The notes beneath the pieces are model-generated. The model was given only the letters and a program-made list of their open reading frames with translations, made no database searches and was not told where the DNA came from. The position numbers were made by a program, and so were the translations under genes. This document shows positions 11,386-23,245 of a DNA stretch of 64,000 bases, one piece after another (positions within the stretch are counted from its first letter, which is position 1; each line of letters begins with the position of its first letter). The DNA comes from Anisodus tanguticus (lineage: Eukaryota; Streptophyta; Magnoliopsida; Solanales; Solanaceae): assembly GCA_034509755.1 (NCBI GenBank), contig CM067541.1, positions 25,054,501-25,118,500 of the forward strand. The letters run 5' to 3'.

Positions 11386-12884
11386 ATGGCCAATGCAGCC
11401 AGTGGACCGGTGGCTGGTCCGCCTCCTCTTACAAACCCTACCCTTGAAATATCACAATTTTCACCTCTTCCTTCTTCTACCAATCCCAAAAACCCAATTG
11501 AGTCTATAATTTTGCCTAAAGATACACCCTCTTCATCGACAAACCCACCAGAAATAGCTAACACCAAATATGCCAACCTGTTGAAATTCGGTGCAACTAA
11601 TACGATAAACAAGCAATTATTTTCCGTACCACCCAAATCAGTGGTATACATTGATGGTGAACCACATATGACTTGGAAGTCATTAGAAATCAAGAAGCTC
11701 ATTATTCAAGAGAATTTACAATATGCTATATTGGGTAAGTTCTGGCATGACATAATAGACATCAAAGAACTAAGAGATGTCATTCTGGATCAATGTTCTA
11801 TTAAATGTACTGTTACAATTGGTCTAATAGAAAATAGATATATTTTGATAAGGCTGAACTTAGTGGAGGATTATGTAAAAATGCTATCAAAACCGGCATA
11901 TTACATAAAAATACATTCAAGATATTGTCAGATGAGACCTTTAATATGGAACCCTTGGTTTAAACCTAATGAAGAGACTTCTGTAGCTATTGCATGGATA
12001 AGCTTTCCAGAGGTGCCTCCCAATTTTTTTGCAAAGGATGTTGTGTTCTCCTTGGCCTCAGCAATTGGAAAGCCTTTGGTGGTAAACTTGGCCACTACAA
12101 ATAGAATTAGACCTAGCTGTGCCAAAGTTAAAGTTGAGTTAGATCTACTTGCTGAGTATCAAAAAAGAATTCACATTGCAGAAGAGGATGAAGAGACTAA
12201 CAAGATTCAGTCAAAATGAATAAGTATTAATTATGATTTCTTGCCCAAATATTGCAAACACCGCAAATTGCAAGGACATGATGAACAGGAATGCAGAGCA
12301 CTACATCCAGATATGAAGAAGCAATATAGGGAGGAGCTTAAAAAAGACAATAATGAAAAAAAACAAGCTGGGGAAACTACTGGTAACAATCAAGGAAGAC
12401 AAGGATATAATGGTAGATTGGGTGGGCGGGGGTGGGGGGGGGGGGGGATAATCAAGAATGGATGCAAAGAAGGAAGAATAGATACATCAGGGACAAAAGT
12501 GGAATCATCTTGGGGGAAGTAGGAGATAATGGTAATCATACAGAAGGGGATATGGTGGAAACTCACAATGCTTTTCAAGTACTTGATGAAGAGGAACAGG
12601 GGGTAGGAGAAGCTGAAAAATTGAGTCATGCAAAGGAAAAACAGCAGCAGATCAATAAGGAAGAAGTGCAAAGTTCAAGTAGTGTGAAAGAGGTAGAAAA
12701 TATCAAAGATAGGGAGGAGAGGAATAAGAATCCAGACAAGGGAACAGATAAAACAAATGAAGAGCAGATACAAGGAAAGATAATAATGCAGGAATCTGCT
12801 AGCACTGATATGATGGAGGCAACAAGTAGAAACAGTAGAGGCAGTCCTAACAGGAAAAATATAAAGTCCACTATCACAGAATGA
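11386..12884 (+). pseudogene. LINE ORF1: DUF4283-type RNA-binding/gag-like protein with zinc knuckle
   Basis: The start at 11386 (gccATGGcc, good plant context) gives MANAASGPVAG. Residues about 100-260 (SVVYIDGEPHMTWKSLEIKK to NRIRPSCAKVKVELDL) fit the DUF4283 domain of plant LINE ORF1 proteins. A TGA at 12217-12219 interrupts the frame, which then continues in phase as YDFLPKYCKHRKLQGH and EQEC. This is a CCHC knuckle in which the second Cys is Arg (CGC), so zinc binding is probably lost. A poly(G) tract at 12433-12447 shifts the frame into an acidic, Gln/Glu/Asn-rich tail ending at 12884. The protein would bind LINE RNA in ribonucleoprotein particles; this copy is non-functional. Confidence 0.8.
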
Positions 12885-13447
12885 AGGAAATTTCAGTCCA
12901 CCAAAGTTGAACAATAGTCCTTATAGCCTACATAATCAAGGTGCCAGCAGCCATACAATAGAGGAAGTAAACAACAGTGAAAAAAATCTTCAACAAAGAG
13001 ATGTAGTACAATAAAAAATGGAGGAAGAGCAATATGGGGATGAAAGAAAAGAACAAAAAAGCCACCAGGAGATATTAGCATCAGAGGTTAAGGAGCAGAA
13101 CATGGAACAAGGAGAAAAACAACAAAAAGTCAGATAGTAAAACAACAAAGTAGATAGAGGTTGAGCAACATCAGAATACAAAGCAGAAGAAAGGAAATAT
13201 ACATAAAAGTCAAATAGTACCTACTGGGATAGGCACTAAAAAGACTGACAAGAACCACAGGAGATAAAGATCTGGATGTACATGAGTTGGAGCAAAATAT
13301 GAAAGCAATAGCCAGAGTAGGGGATATTTTACCAAAGCTTCTAGATAGAGGCTTATGAAGATGAAAAAAGAAGACCACAAGAGAGCATAGCCTACCACCT
13401 GGAAGTGGGATACAAACTAGAAGTAATAGCCAGAAATTCAATTGTCA

Positions 13448-16400
13448 ATGATGAATGCTATCATATGGAATATTAGGTCAGTTAATACAATGGAGGCCTT
13501 CACCAGACTTGTTCAAGTGCAAAATAAATACCATTTTGGCTTTGTGGGATTACTGGAGCCTTTTCAGGAACCTGAAAAGATTGAAATCTACAGGAGGAGA
13601 ATAGGGCTACAGCATGCAGTGACGAATTGTTCAGGAAAGATATGGGCATTTGTGGATGATATGTTTGAGATACAAATTTTGATAGATCATATACAACAAC
13701 TGAGCATTAGATTGAAGATCAGGGAAACTCAAGATGAGATGGTAGTTACATTAGTGTATGCCAAATGTTCTCAGATGGAGAGATTGAAACTGTGGAAATC
13801 TTTAGAGGATATTGGCAATTCAATGCAACATTCATGGTTAATAGGAGAAGATTTTAACACTATTATGATTGATTCAGAAAAATATGGGGGATTACCAGTC
13901 ACAATTAATGAAGTCCAAGACTTCAGAGCTTGTATGCAGAATTGTGGGATAACTGACATGGGTTTCAAGGACAGTACTTTTACTTGGTGGAATGGACAAA
14001 GTGGTAATGATTGTATCTTAAAGAGGTTGTATAGGTGTTTAGGGAATCAGGCTCTACAGAATGCTTATCTTGGGATTGATATCACACATTTAATCACAAC
14101 AGGGTCTGATCATGCTCTTTTGTTGATAACAGTTTAGAAACCTTTTAAATTTCTGAACTTTTGGGTTAAACAGGAGTCATTTTTAGATAAGGTAAAAGAT
14201 TTGTGGACTTCATGACATTCTTTCATTCTTTTTCATCATAAACTGAAAAAGGTGAAAGTTGGCTCAACTCAGTAGAGCAGAGAGACTTTTGGAAACATCT
14301 TCAAAGAAATAGAAACCCTGGAGGATGTGATCAAGGTGCATGAAGCACAATTTGAATTGCAGCCAACCCCAATTAACAGGGAGAGTCTTCATAGGGTTCA
14401 GGCTAATTTGAATAGGTTTTTACACCTGGAGGAGTTTTGGAAGCAAAAAACTGGGATGCAGTGGTTAAAAAAATACTAAATTCTTTTATGCATATGTACA
14501 AGGAAGAAGGAAAAGGCTACAGTTAAAAAGAAAACAAGATCAGAATGGGAATTGGTTGGAAGATAAAGAAGAAGTTGTGGGGGAAGCTATCAGATTTTTT
14601 CAAGAGCAGTTTACTAAAGAGAGAGATCCTACTGATTTTGATCATGTCCCTAAAATTATTCAAGATGTGAAAGAATCAATGATTGATATGCCAAGTGAAG
14701 AGGAAATTAAGACTGATTTTTAGTCTTAATGGAGAAAGTGCAGGGGGTCCTGATGGTTTTACAGGTCTGTTTTATTAGACATGTTGGGATATTATCAAAA
14801 AAGATATTGTGAATATGGTGAAAGCTTTCTTCTGTGGGGCAGAATTATCAAAATTTATAACTCATGCTAATTTGGTATTATTGCCAAAAAAGAATGTAGT
14901 TATAACCTTTTCAGACATGAGGCCAATTAGTTTGAGTAATTTTATGAATAAAATATTTTCAAGATTGATTTGTGAAAGGCTAGTGGATAGGTTGGCAGAT
15001 ATTGTTTCCCTAAATCAAGCTGGTTTTGTAAAAGGGAGAAGCATTGTAGAGAACATCTTGCTCACACAGAAATTGTTGCAGATATTAGGCTAAGAACCAA
15101 GGATACCAATATTGTTTTGAAACTAGATATGGCAAAAGTATATGACAGGATATCTTGGCTCTTCCTAACAAAGGTGTTGAGGAAATTGGATTTTCATGAA
15201 AGGCTGATAGATATGGTGTATAGAATTGTGAATAATAACTGGCATTCAGTTCTGATTAATGGACAGCAGAATGAATTTTTTCAATCTTCAAGAGGAATTA
15301 AACAAGGAGATCCTCTATCTCCAACTTTGTTTATCCTAACCTCTGAAATTCTCATAGAAATTTGAATGCAGTGCATGACAAATCACAATTTAGGGGATAT
15401 GGTACGCCAAAATGGAGTTCAAAATTGAATCATCTAGCATATGCAGATGATATGATTATTTTCTCTTCAGCTGATGTTCTATCTTTGCAACTGATTATGG
15501 AGGTCTTGAAGAAATATGAGAAGGTGTCTGGGCAAAAAATTAACAAAGAAAAGAGCTCTGTATACATGCATCAAAATGTCCCAGGGGACATAAGTATCAC
15601 TGTGGAGATTGCTACAGGAATAGAGAGGAAAGAATTTCCTTTTACATAATTAGGATGTTCAATCTTTCATAGTAGAAGAAAGAAAGTGTTCTGTAATGGG
15701 ATTCTGTTCAAAATAATGAACAAGTTACAAGGGTGGAAAGGTAAAATGTTGTCCTTTGGTGGAAGAGCTATCCTAATCAAGCATGTTTTCAATTCATCTG
15801 TTATCAGAAGTCAACCCCCCTGATTGTGTGATCAACCAGATGCATAGGATGTTTGCTTAATTCTTTTGGAGTAATACTATTGGGGAAAAGAGTAGACATT
15901 GGGCTTCTTGGAATCATTTATGTCTGCCTACCAAGGAGGGAGGTATGGGTTTCAGATATTTACATGATGTGACAATGGCTTTATATTGTAAACTATGGTG
16001 AAACTTTAGAACTAAGCCATTTCTGTGGAGTGCCTTTCCCAGAAACAAGTATTGTAAGGAGAATGAAGTGGTGGTTCAGTGGAAATATGGAACATGGGCT
16101 TGGAAGAAGATTCTACAGGCAAGGGACGTGGTAGAACACCACATTTGGTGGCAAACCAAAAGGGAAAATTCCAAATTTTGATTTGACAACTGGATAGGAA
16201 TGAGAGCTCTTTACTATGCTGCACCAGGAGAGGTATATGATGCAAGTATACAACATGTAAATGAACTAGTGATTGGGGGAGAATGGAATGTGATGAAACT
16301 AGGAATTATGTTACCTGAAGGAATTATCCAACATATTACAAGCACAATTACACCACCAAAAGAAGATAAAAGGATGGACAAACCTTGGTGGTTGCTGGAC

Positions 16401-17513
16401 AATAAGGGTGAGTTTTCGGTGAAATCAACTTGGGAGTTGTAAGATTGAGGAGTCAGGAACTGGATATTTACAAACATATGTGGATAAAGAGGATGCCTTT
16501 CAAAATAGCTTTCTTTATGTGGAGACGTTGGAAGTTTAAGGTACATGTGGATGATGTGCTTAAGAAGATGAATTACAAAATTGTATCTAGATGTTGGTGT
16601 TGTTCCAATCCAAAAGAGGAAACAACACAACACCTGTTTCTGAAGTCCTATGTTGCTAACAGAGTGTGGATTACTTTTGCTCAAGAGCAGGGATTTCCAT
16701 GGAGGAATTACAATTACAACAATTAATAGTAAAGTGGTGGCAAGCACCAGTAACAGAGAGAATGAAATAGATTTTTAAGGCAATACCAGCCATAATCATC
16801 TGAGAGTTGTGAAAGAGGAGAAATAGTATCAAGCATGGTGATAATAGATCAATGGCAGAGCTATATATCAGGTGGTTAATACTATATAGAGGCTAATACA
16901 GGTAAGAAACCCATCAATCAAAAGTTGTCCTCATAAATGGGAAGAAGTGATCAAAATGCTGGAGAGAGGAATTGCACATATTAAAATCACCAAGGTGATA
17001 TGGAATTTCCCTCCAACAGGGTGGTTAATGTGCACTACTGATGGAGCATCCAGGGGTAACCCAGGTAGGAGTTCATATGGGTTTTGTTTGAGAAATTCAG
17101 AAGAAAAATTGATTTATTCTCAGGCAGAGGAGGTTGATTTTACAACTAATATTGATGCTGAAGTGCTTGCTATTCTGGAAGCTATAAGATTTTGTATGGG
17201 ACAAAGACTAAATAACATCATAGTCCAAACTAACTCAGAGGTAGTGTATAAGATTTTGGAAGAAAGATGGAAGCCACCTTAGGGCATCACTATATAGATT
17301 GAAGAGATTAAGGAGATGAGCATCAATATGACTATATTATTCAGTCATATTCTTAGAGAAGGGAATAAATTGGCAGATGCATTGGCCAATCAGGCTTTAG
17401 ATGAAGCCTCAGTTCATTTTCACTCCTTTATGGAATTACAAACTACATGCAGAAGGATTCTCAATAGTGATAAATCACAAATTCCCTATTTGAGAATCAG
17501 CGCTAAAGGATAA
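13448..17513 (+). pseudogene. LINE ORF2: endonuclease, reverse transcriptase, RNase H (degenerate)
   Basis: Domains in order: an APE-type endonuclease (13448-14137) with AIIWNIRSV, LIGEDFNTI and TTGSDHALLL motifs; then stops and frame changes; a reverse transcriptase (about 14730-15649) with LNQAGFVKGRSI, LKLDMAKVYDRISW, GIKQGDPLSPTLFIL and the catalytic AYADDMIIFS near 15440; a zf-RVT region (about 16200-16726); and an RNase H domain (16947-17513) with TDGASRGNPG, NIDAEVLAILEAI, TNSEVV and REGNKLADALANQA. In the third RNase H block the usual TDS is TNS, so a catalytic Asp appears replaced by Asn. More than five frame breaks make it inactive. Confidence 0.85.
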
Positions 17514-18455
17514 ATGGAGATAAACATATCTGGAAGGGTGTGGAATGATTCAATGGAAGGAGAGGTGAATAGGAGGATAGGGAAAGAGAGACAAGGAATT
17601 CATATCATCATGTTCAAATCCGATAGGTGGGGAACATGGTGGCTTTTTTTCTATTTTGCAGGTATACCTTTCTGATACAGCAGCACACAAACAAGGAACA
17701 AATAAATGAACACAAAAGCACAACACATACATATGCATTCCAGTAGAACAACCTCAAAGTTTTGGTCCCAATAGTGAGAGGGTAGAAGATACACAAATCA
17801 CAAACGCAGAAATCGATTAAAAAACACAGTGTCAATTCAGCTACCAGTTCAAGGCATATAAAGAAAGTAGAAAAGAAAGAAGTACCTAAGAATTGGCATA
17901 CAAGAAGTAGCAAAGCGGATGGATCCAAGCTCCAAGATCGGAGGAGAATCAACATGGACACAAAAGATTGGAAGCAGAAGAGTACATAGAAGCGGAAATC
18001 TAATGCCACCACCGAATGGACAAATCAGAGGAGAATCAACACACGAACAAGCACCGTAAACATAGGGTTCAGACAACAACAACAAAATCTAATTCATTTT
18101 CTACTTTTATTTTGTTTCCTTTTTTGTTGGATTTGGGCCATGAACTATTTTTCTTTGATAAATAAAAAAGCCCAACTTTGGGCGTAATTAATTTTTTTAA
18201 TTTTTTTTGAAGAAATAGCTTGGAAGACCCTTTAACTTTTCCAGATTTATACTTCACCAAGTTTTATTCAAACACCTGAATATGTTCAAATCATGTATTT
18301 TAAACCCTTCCAACACTGTGTGGTGTTCACTCTTCTTGACATGAAAGACACATTAAATTCACCTAGATAAATTGATGCCATTAGCTTTCATAAGAAGATC
18401 AAATTCTATCATTTTTCTAAAAAGAAAAAAGAAATTCCCATCTCTCTCCTCCACA

Positions 18456-21400
18456 TAGGGTTGGCCAATGGGACGGGATGAGACAGGACGGGACGGGATT
18501 TAGGGGGACGGGGTGGGTCGGGATCATGACGGGGTGATTAGGGGGACGGGAAGTGGTCCCGTCTCGTCCCACATTCCGCTATCAGAGAGGAAGGGATTTG
18601 GGGGGACAGGATGGGACGGATCGGGTCGGGAAGGGGAATTAGGAGGACTTTTTTTATATATATTTAAACACTTAAATAATTGAACAAGATAGTGAAATAA
18701 AAACATTCCAAATGCTGTTTTTTTTGCCTCTTATATTATTTAATAGAAATGTGATTTATTTTGTAATACAATTTCAAAATTATAATTTTGTTTCGTAGTT
18801 CAAAAGTTGTAAATCACATAGTAAAATTGTCATTAAAAAAATTACATATTCAACCATACTTTTTTTAATTTCCTCACAATCTCTTGAGGATCTTCTGTTG
18901 GAATTGGATGTTGTTGGTCAAATTGTTCGACGTCTCTTCCTGCTCCATCGGATAAGATTTCATTTTAGTTGTAGTCGTCTTCTTCGTTGATCTCTGGTTG
19001 ACCGCACCTTCTACGCTCCGCTCTAATCGAATCTCTGAATAAAACTGCAATCTCCAAGCTGTCTCCCGCTAATGAGTGTCTGTGCTCTCCTATTTGAAAC
19101 ATTCCAGTAGAAAAAATACTTTCAGAAGCTGTTGATGACGCTTGAATATTCAACACATCTTGGGTCATCTTTGATAGTGTCAAAAATGTCTTCTCATTCT
19201 CCCTCCAGTATTTCAGCAAGTCTTCACGTTTATCACAATTGATTCGTACGGTACAACACCCTGCAAAACATAAACATCAAACTCGCTAATTTGTGAAGAA
19301 CTTGGAACCACTATACATTCTATTTCTAAGTCTTTGAATACTTGAAGCATAAACCACATGTTTTTTATAAGGTTGTAGTGAAGTAGAAGAAGATGGTACA
19401 GAAGTCGATTGATTATTTGCACTTTTCTCTTGGTAATACATGTGTATGCTAGACATAACTTCTTCTTTAGTTGGTTCGTAAACTCGGAGTTGGAAGTATT
19501 TCTAAGCTATATAAAATAACATAGATGAAATAGTAGGATAATAAATACCATAAAATTCCTTAGTAGCTAGAAAAAAATTCTCTAAGAATACATTAAGTTC
19601 CAAAATATTTTTCCAATCATCATCTACAAGCATATCCCTTGAATTTTGATTATGGGTGTTAAATAATAAAGTTATAGGTCTTCTATACTCGTGAGCAACA
19701 ACTAATTGTTCATACAAAGAATTCCACCTAGTTGCAACTTCTTCTGAAATTTATCTATAAGGTAATCCACAATCATGACATATTTTTTATACTCTTTGCG
19801 TCTTTATATTTTATTACCTTTAAAAATAAAGTTGATAGCAAATTGTACTTTATCAAGGATGTCTTTAAAAAGTTTTAGGTCATCCTTTACAACTAAGTTA
19901 TAAATATGACATGTACATTTAACATGAAAAATATCGGGAAAAGATGGAGTCAATCGAGTTTTTAAAATGTTTACAGCAGAATCATTAAAAGAAGTATTAT
20001 TTAATGTAATAGTCATAATTTTATCAGTAATTTCTTAATATTCACTAATTTCATGAATATTTCTTGAAATAAAAGCTCAAGTGTGCCTATCATCAATATA
20101 TCTATATGCTAATATACGTTTTTGTATAGACCAATTCTGATCTATCCAATAATATGTAACAGTAAAATAATCATTACCATTAGTACGACGGCGTATGTCA
20201 TAAGTGATAGCCACTTTTCCATTAAAATGATACAATGCATAACGTAAATATTGTTGATATTCATGCACAAATTTAAAAATATCTCTTCTAACTGTTGATT
20301 TAGGAAAACCGTTAAAGCAGGATTATATGTTTCTTGAATGTAACGAATAAAACCAGGAGATGAAGGAAATGAAAAGAGCAAACCCTCCACAACAACTAAT
20401 TTTGCTAAATTTTTTTTATATTTGTGTTTATCATATTTCGGACCTATAACTCCCCCGTCTCGGGTTAATTCGACCATGTACTTGGTCGGAAACACTATGT
20501 GAACCTTGTCCCGACTCAGAAGGCATTTGCACACCCGATTTTTCAAGCAAGTATTGGTTATACCTTGCTTTGTGAGAGTTTTCTATATGTCTCATTAAAC
20601 CTCCTGTCCCACCTTGACCTTTTCCAGTTTTAAATTTATAAACTTCGCGATAAATTTTACAAATAGCTAGTTGATTAGGAATGCCCCTATATAAAAAAAA
20701 ATTCATGCATATGATTTTAATTTTCGTTGTTTTTGTCCTCGACTCATACTAGGAGGAATAAGAGACATTTCAGTTTGAGTTTCTGGTTGAGACTCAGTTT
20801 GAGCCTGAGGTGGAGGTGCACTAGTGGGTGTGTTATCTAAATTATCTTCTAATTCATTTTTTAAATTAAAGTCTAGTTCAGATGTGAAATATACCTCATA
20901 ATATAATGGTATATTAATATTAACATTTAAAAAATCAGTTTCATCTACATGAGTGAAATCATCTTAATTAGAATTACTAGAAGATGCACTCGTACCCCTG
21001 TTACCCCTATTGCATTTACCAGAAAAACATCCACTTCATTCCATTATAATTATGTAAATAAATAATTACAGTTAATGAAATTAAGTGCGATAATTAAAAT
21101 TAAGTAACAATAATAATTTAAAGAAGGAACAGAGGTACCAAACATCGACGTAACGTCGACGTGTAATCGAGGTTGAAAATTGAAACTTTGCTCGATGATC
21201 CTCAAGCTAGTTGCCAACTTCACTCCCAATTTTTGAACTTTGATAGACATTATCAAATAAAATACCATATTTACCGTGCAATTTAGACTTGTAGAGAGAG
21301 AGGGAGATTAGAGAGATGGTAGGAAGATTTGTGAGAAAAAAGAAGAGAAAAATGAGGTATTTATAGTTGAGAAATAGGGTTAAAGTATAAATTTACTAAC

Positions 21401-21707
21401 TTAGGGGTTAAAAATAAATATTAAGGGGGCAGGGGGGTTTATGGGGTGGGGGGCCAAAATGGCAGTTACTAGCCGCTGTCAACGACTAAAATTGAAAGTG
21501 ATCGTTTGTGCAATGACTAGTTTCTGCAAAGAGGGGGGACGGAGCGGGTAGGGACGGGGGGCGGGATGGGTCGAGATCGGGAAGGGCGGGATGAGCCCTA
21601 GTCCCATCCCGAGTTTGAACCCTGATACCGATATTTTTCATCTCATTTTTTAAGGGGGGTCGGGACGGGGCGGGATCGGGCCGAACCCGGCCCACTAGAC
21701 AACCTTA
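18456..21707 (-). mobile_element. Decayed autonomous-type hAT transposon
   Basis: The left end TAGGGTTGGCCAATGGG and the reverse complement of the right end, TAAGGTTGTCTAGTGGG, are imperfect inverted repeats. The flanks cctccaca (18448-18455) and cttccaca (21708-21715) form an 8-bp target duplication with one mismatch. The 3252-bp body encodes hAT transposase pieces on the minus strand. Both subterminal regions (18470-18640 and 21535-21690) are dense in gggacggg-type blocks that are G-rich on the same strand. Confidence 0.85.
18965..21045 (-). pseudogene. hAT transposase (zf-BED to dimerisation domain), multiple frame breaks
   Basis: On the minus strand a Ser/Thr/Pro-rich N-terminal region (about 21045-20740) is followed by a BED-type zinc finger region near 20706-20530 (CKIYREVYKF, then GGTGGLMRHIENSHKARYN). 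Scattered catalytic-region fragments follow (for example FPDIFHVKCTCHIYNLVVKD at 19940-19880). The C-terminal hAT dimerisation domain is at 19219-18965, with ASSTASESIFSTG, the typical (S/A)S-x-x-SE-x-xFS signature. At least six frame changes or stops separate the pieces, so no active transposase is made. Confidence 0.85.
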
Positions 21708-21861
21708 CTTCCACACACCACTTGATGCAAGTAAGGAGGGTGATTTTTGGTAAGTGGGTCGGGTCTTGGTTATATTCGGGTTGGACACAAAAGTTGGTTA
21801 TCGGATTCTAGGTTTCTAGCCGGGTAGTAGGGTTTTGGTGGTTTAGATGGGTAAATTTTGG

Positions 21862-22223
21862 TGGAGTTGGGTCAAGGCATTTTGTGGGGGTATCGTGGAC
21901 ACGATGAAGGTTGTGTTGGTGATCGGGACTATGTGGTTTGATAGTGGAAAGGCCACAGAACAAACCTCAACTAGTGAGGTTCTCGGTAGGTGTGTTACGG
22001 TCGGGCAACGTGGTGTTGATGACTGTTTCGGGTAGTTGTATAGGGAAATGGACTTAGGCATTTTGTGGGGTTGTCACAGATGGGTTGAGGGTCAGGGTGA
22101 TGTTCAGGACTTGGTGTTTTGATAGTGGCAATGTGACGAAACAAAACTGAAACAGTGAGGTCGTCGGCAAGGTGTGTTATGCGGACTGTTTGGTGTTATC
22201 AGGATTGGACGGGAATTTTTTAG
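21862..22223. repeat. Two-unit tandem duplication, about 181 bp per unit
   Basis: Unit 1 (about 21862-22042) and unit 2 (about 22043-22223) share aggcattttgtgggg, ttgatagtgg(a/c)aa, gtgaggt and ggtgtgttac/atg in the same order at an offset of 181 bases. They are clearly diverged. The open frames across them show no recognisable protein, so I treat this as non-coding. Confidence 0.6.
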
Positions 22224-23117
22224 TCGTTTCGGTTGGGAACATTTGATGAGGATGTTTATAGAATCTTATGGGATGTGGTGGTAGAAAGAATTAATTGGTT
22301 CGGACGAGGGATGAACACGGAATGCGAGATGCAAATCCGAGTACACACCAAGTGTTGGAGGTTTGATTTGGTTAAGTGTTTGGATGGTTGTGGTTTTGAT
22401 AAAGTACGATCGATGAGCCCAACGATAGAGACACGTGGGTTTTACTGCCTGAGTCGACACCAAGGATAAGGTGACTAATTCCACAAGGTCAAGACCGGGG
22501 TTTGCTAAGTGCAATGCCTGTGAACTAGCCAAGTGAGGGTGATCGGGAGCCCTTTTAGTAACCCGAAGCTTAGGCTAGGTTGGTCTACATAATTCCAACG
22601 TTTTTTTACCACTAAGGGGTTTCCTCGAGCTTGGGTATTGATTAGGTCACACAATCCTAACCAAGACTTACACCAAAGGGAAACCTTAGCTTGGGTTTAA
22701 CTAGGTCACACAGTCCTAGCTTCAACTTACACTAAGGGGTTTGGCTCACACAGAACCAACTACGATAAACAACACACAAGTTGAATAACTTAGCAAATGA
22801 GTAAAATTCAAGTTTATATCTCAATCAACTCTGAATATTTACAAGTCCTAAGGGTCCTATTATAGTAGCAAATGGACCATTCTAGAAGACAAACTAAAGG
22901 ACACAAACTTTAACTACTTTCTCGGCCTAGTGAGAACAAATGGGAACAAGTTTGGGTTTGCTTGGTGACCAAGAGTGTTTCGACCGAACCAAGACAATGA
23001 GAAAGGTCTTGGCTTTTCTTGGGGACAAAAAATGAATCTTTCACGCCCCCCTTATGGATTCCAAGTAGAAGAGTGGATGTATTTGGCTTCTCAAGACCTC
23101 ATCTTTTTGGAACTATT
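22224..23117. other. Unassigned repetitive flank
   Basis: Contains two near-repeats of aggtcacaca(a/g)tcctA and several of cactaaggggttt between about 22610 and 22745. It probably belongs to an older repeat interrupted by the LTR at 23118. No gene recognised. Confidence 0.4.
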
Positions 23118-23214
23118 TGTTGACACTCAATTTTGTCCCGTCTTTTCTAATTTATTTGCAATTTTAAATATTTTTAACACCTCAAAACAATTTTAATCTA
23201 TATACATACATGCG

Positions 23215-23245
<31 letters not shown>

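Larger units (their letters stand above)
11337..18085 (+). mobile_element. Decayed L1-type LINE (non-LTR retrotransposon)
   Basis: Order on the plus strand: ORF1 with a DUF4283-type domain and a zinc knuckle, then ORF2 with endonuclease, reverse transcriptase, zf-RVT and RNase H domains, then about 570 bp of non-coding 3' sequence ending near an acaacaacaaca tract at 18076. Both ORFs contain stops and frame changes. I could not identify target duplications, so the outer borders are approximate. The element abuts the promoter side of the decayed RING-H2 copy. Confidence 0.85.

Noticed and set aside
12390..13441. Minus-strand hydrophobic open frames
   Set aside because: They are antisense to the A-rich ORF1 tail of the LINE; poly-Phe/Leu/Ser composition is the usual antisense shadow of Lys/Glu-rich sequence.
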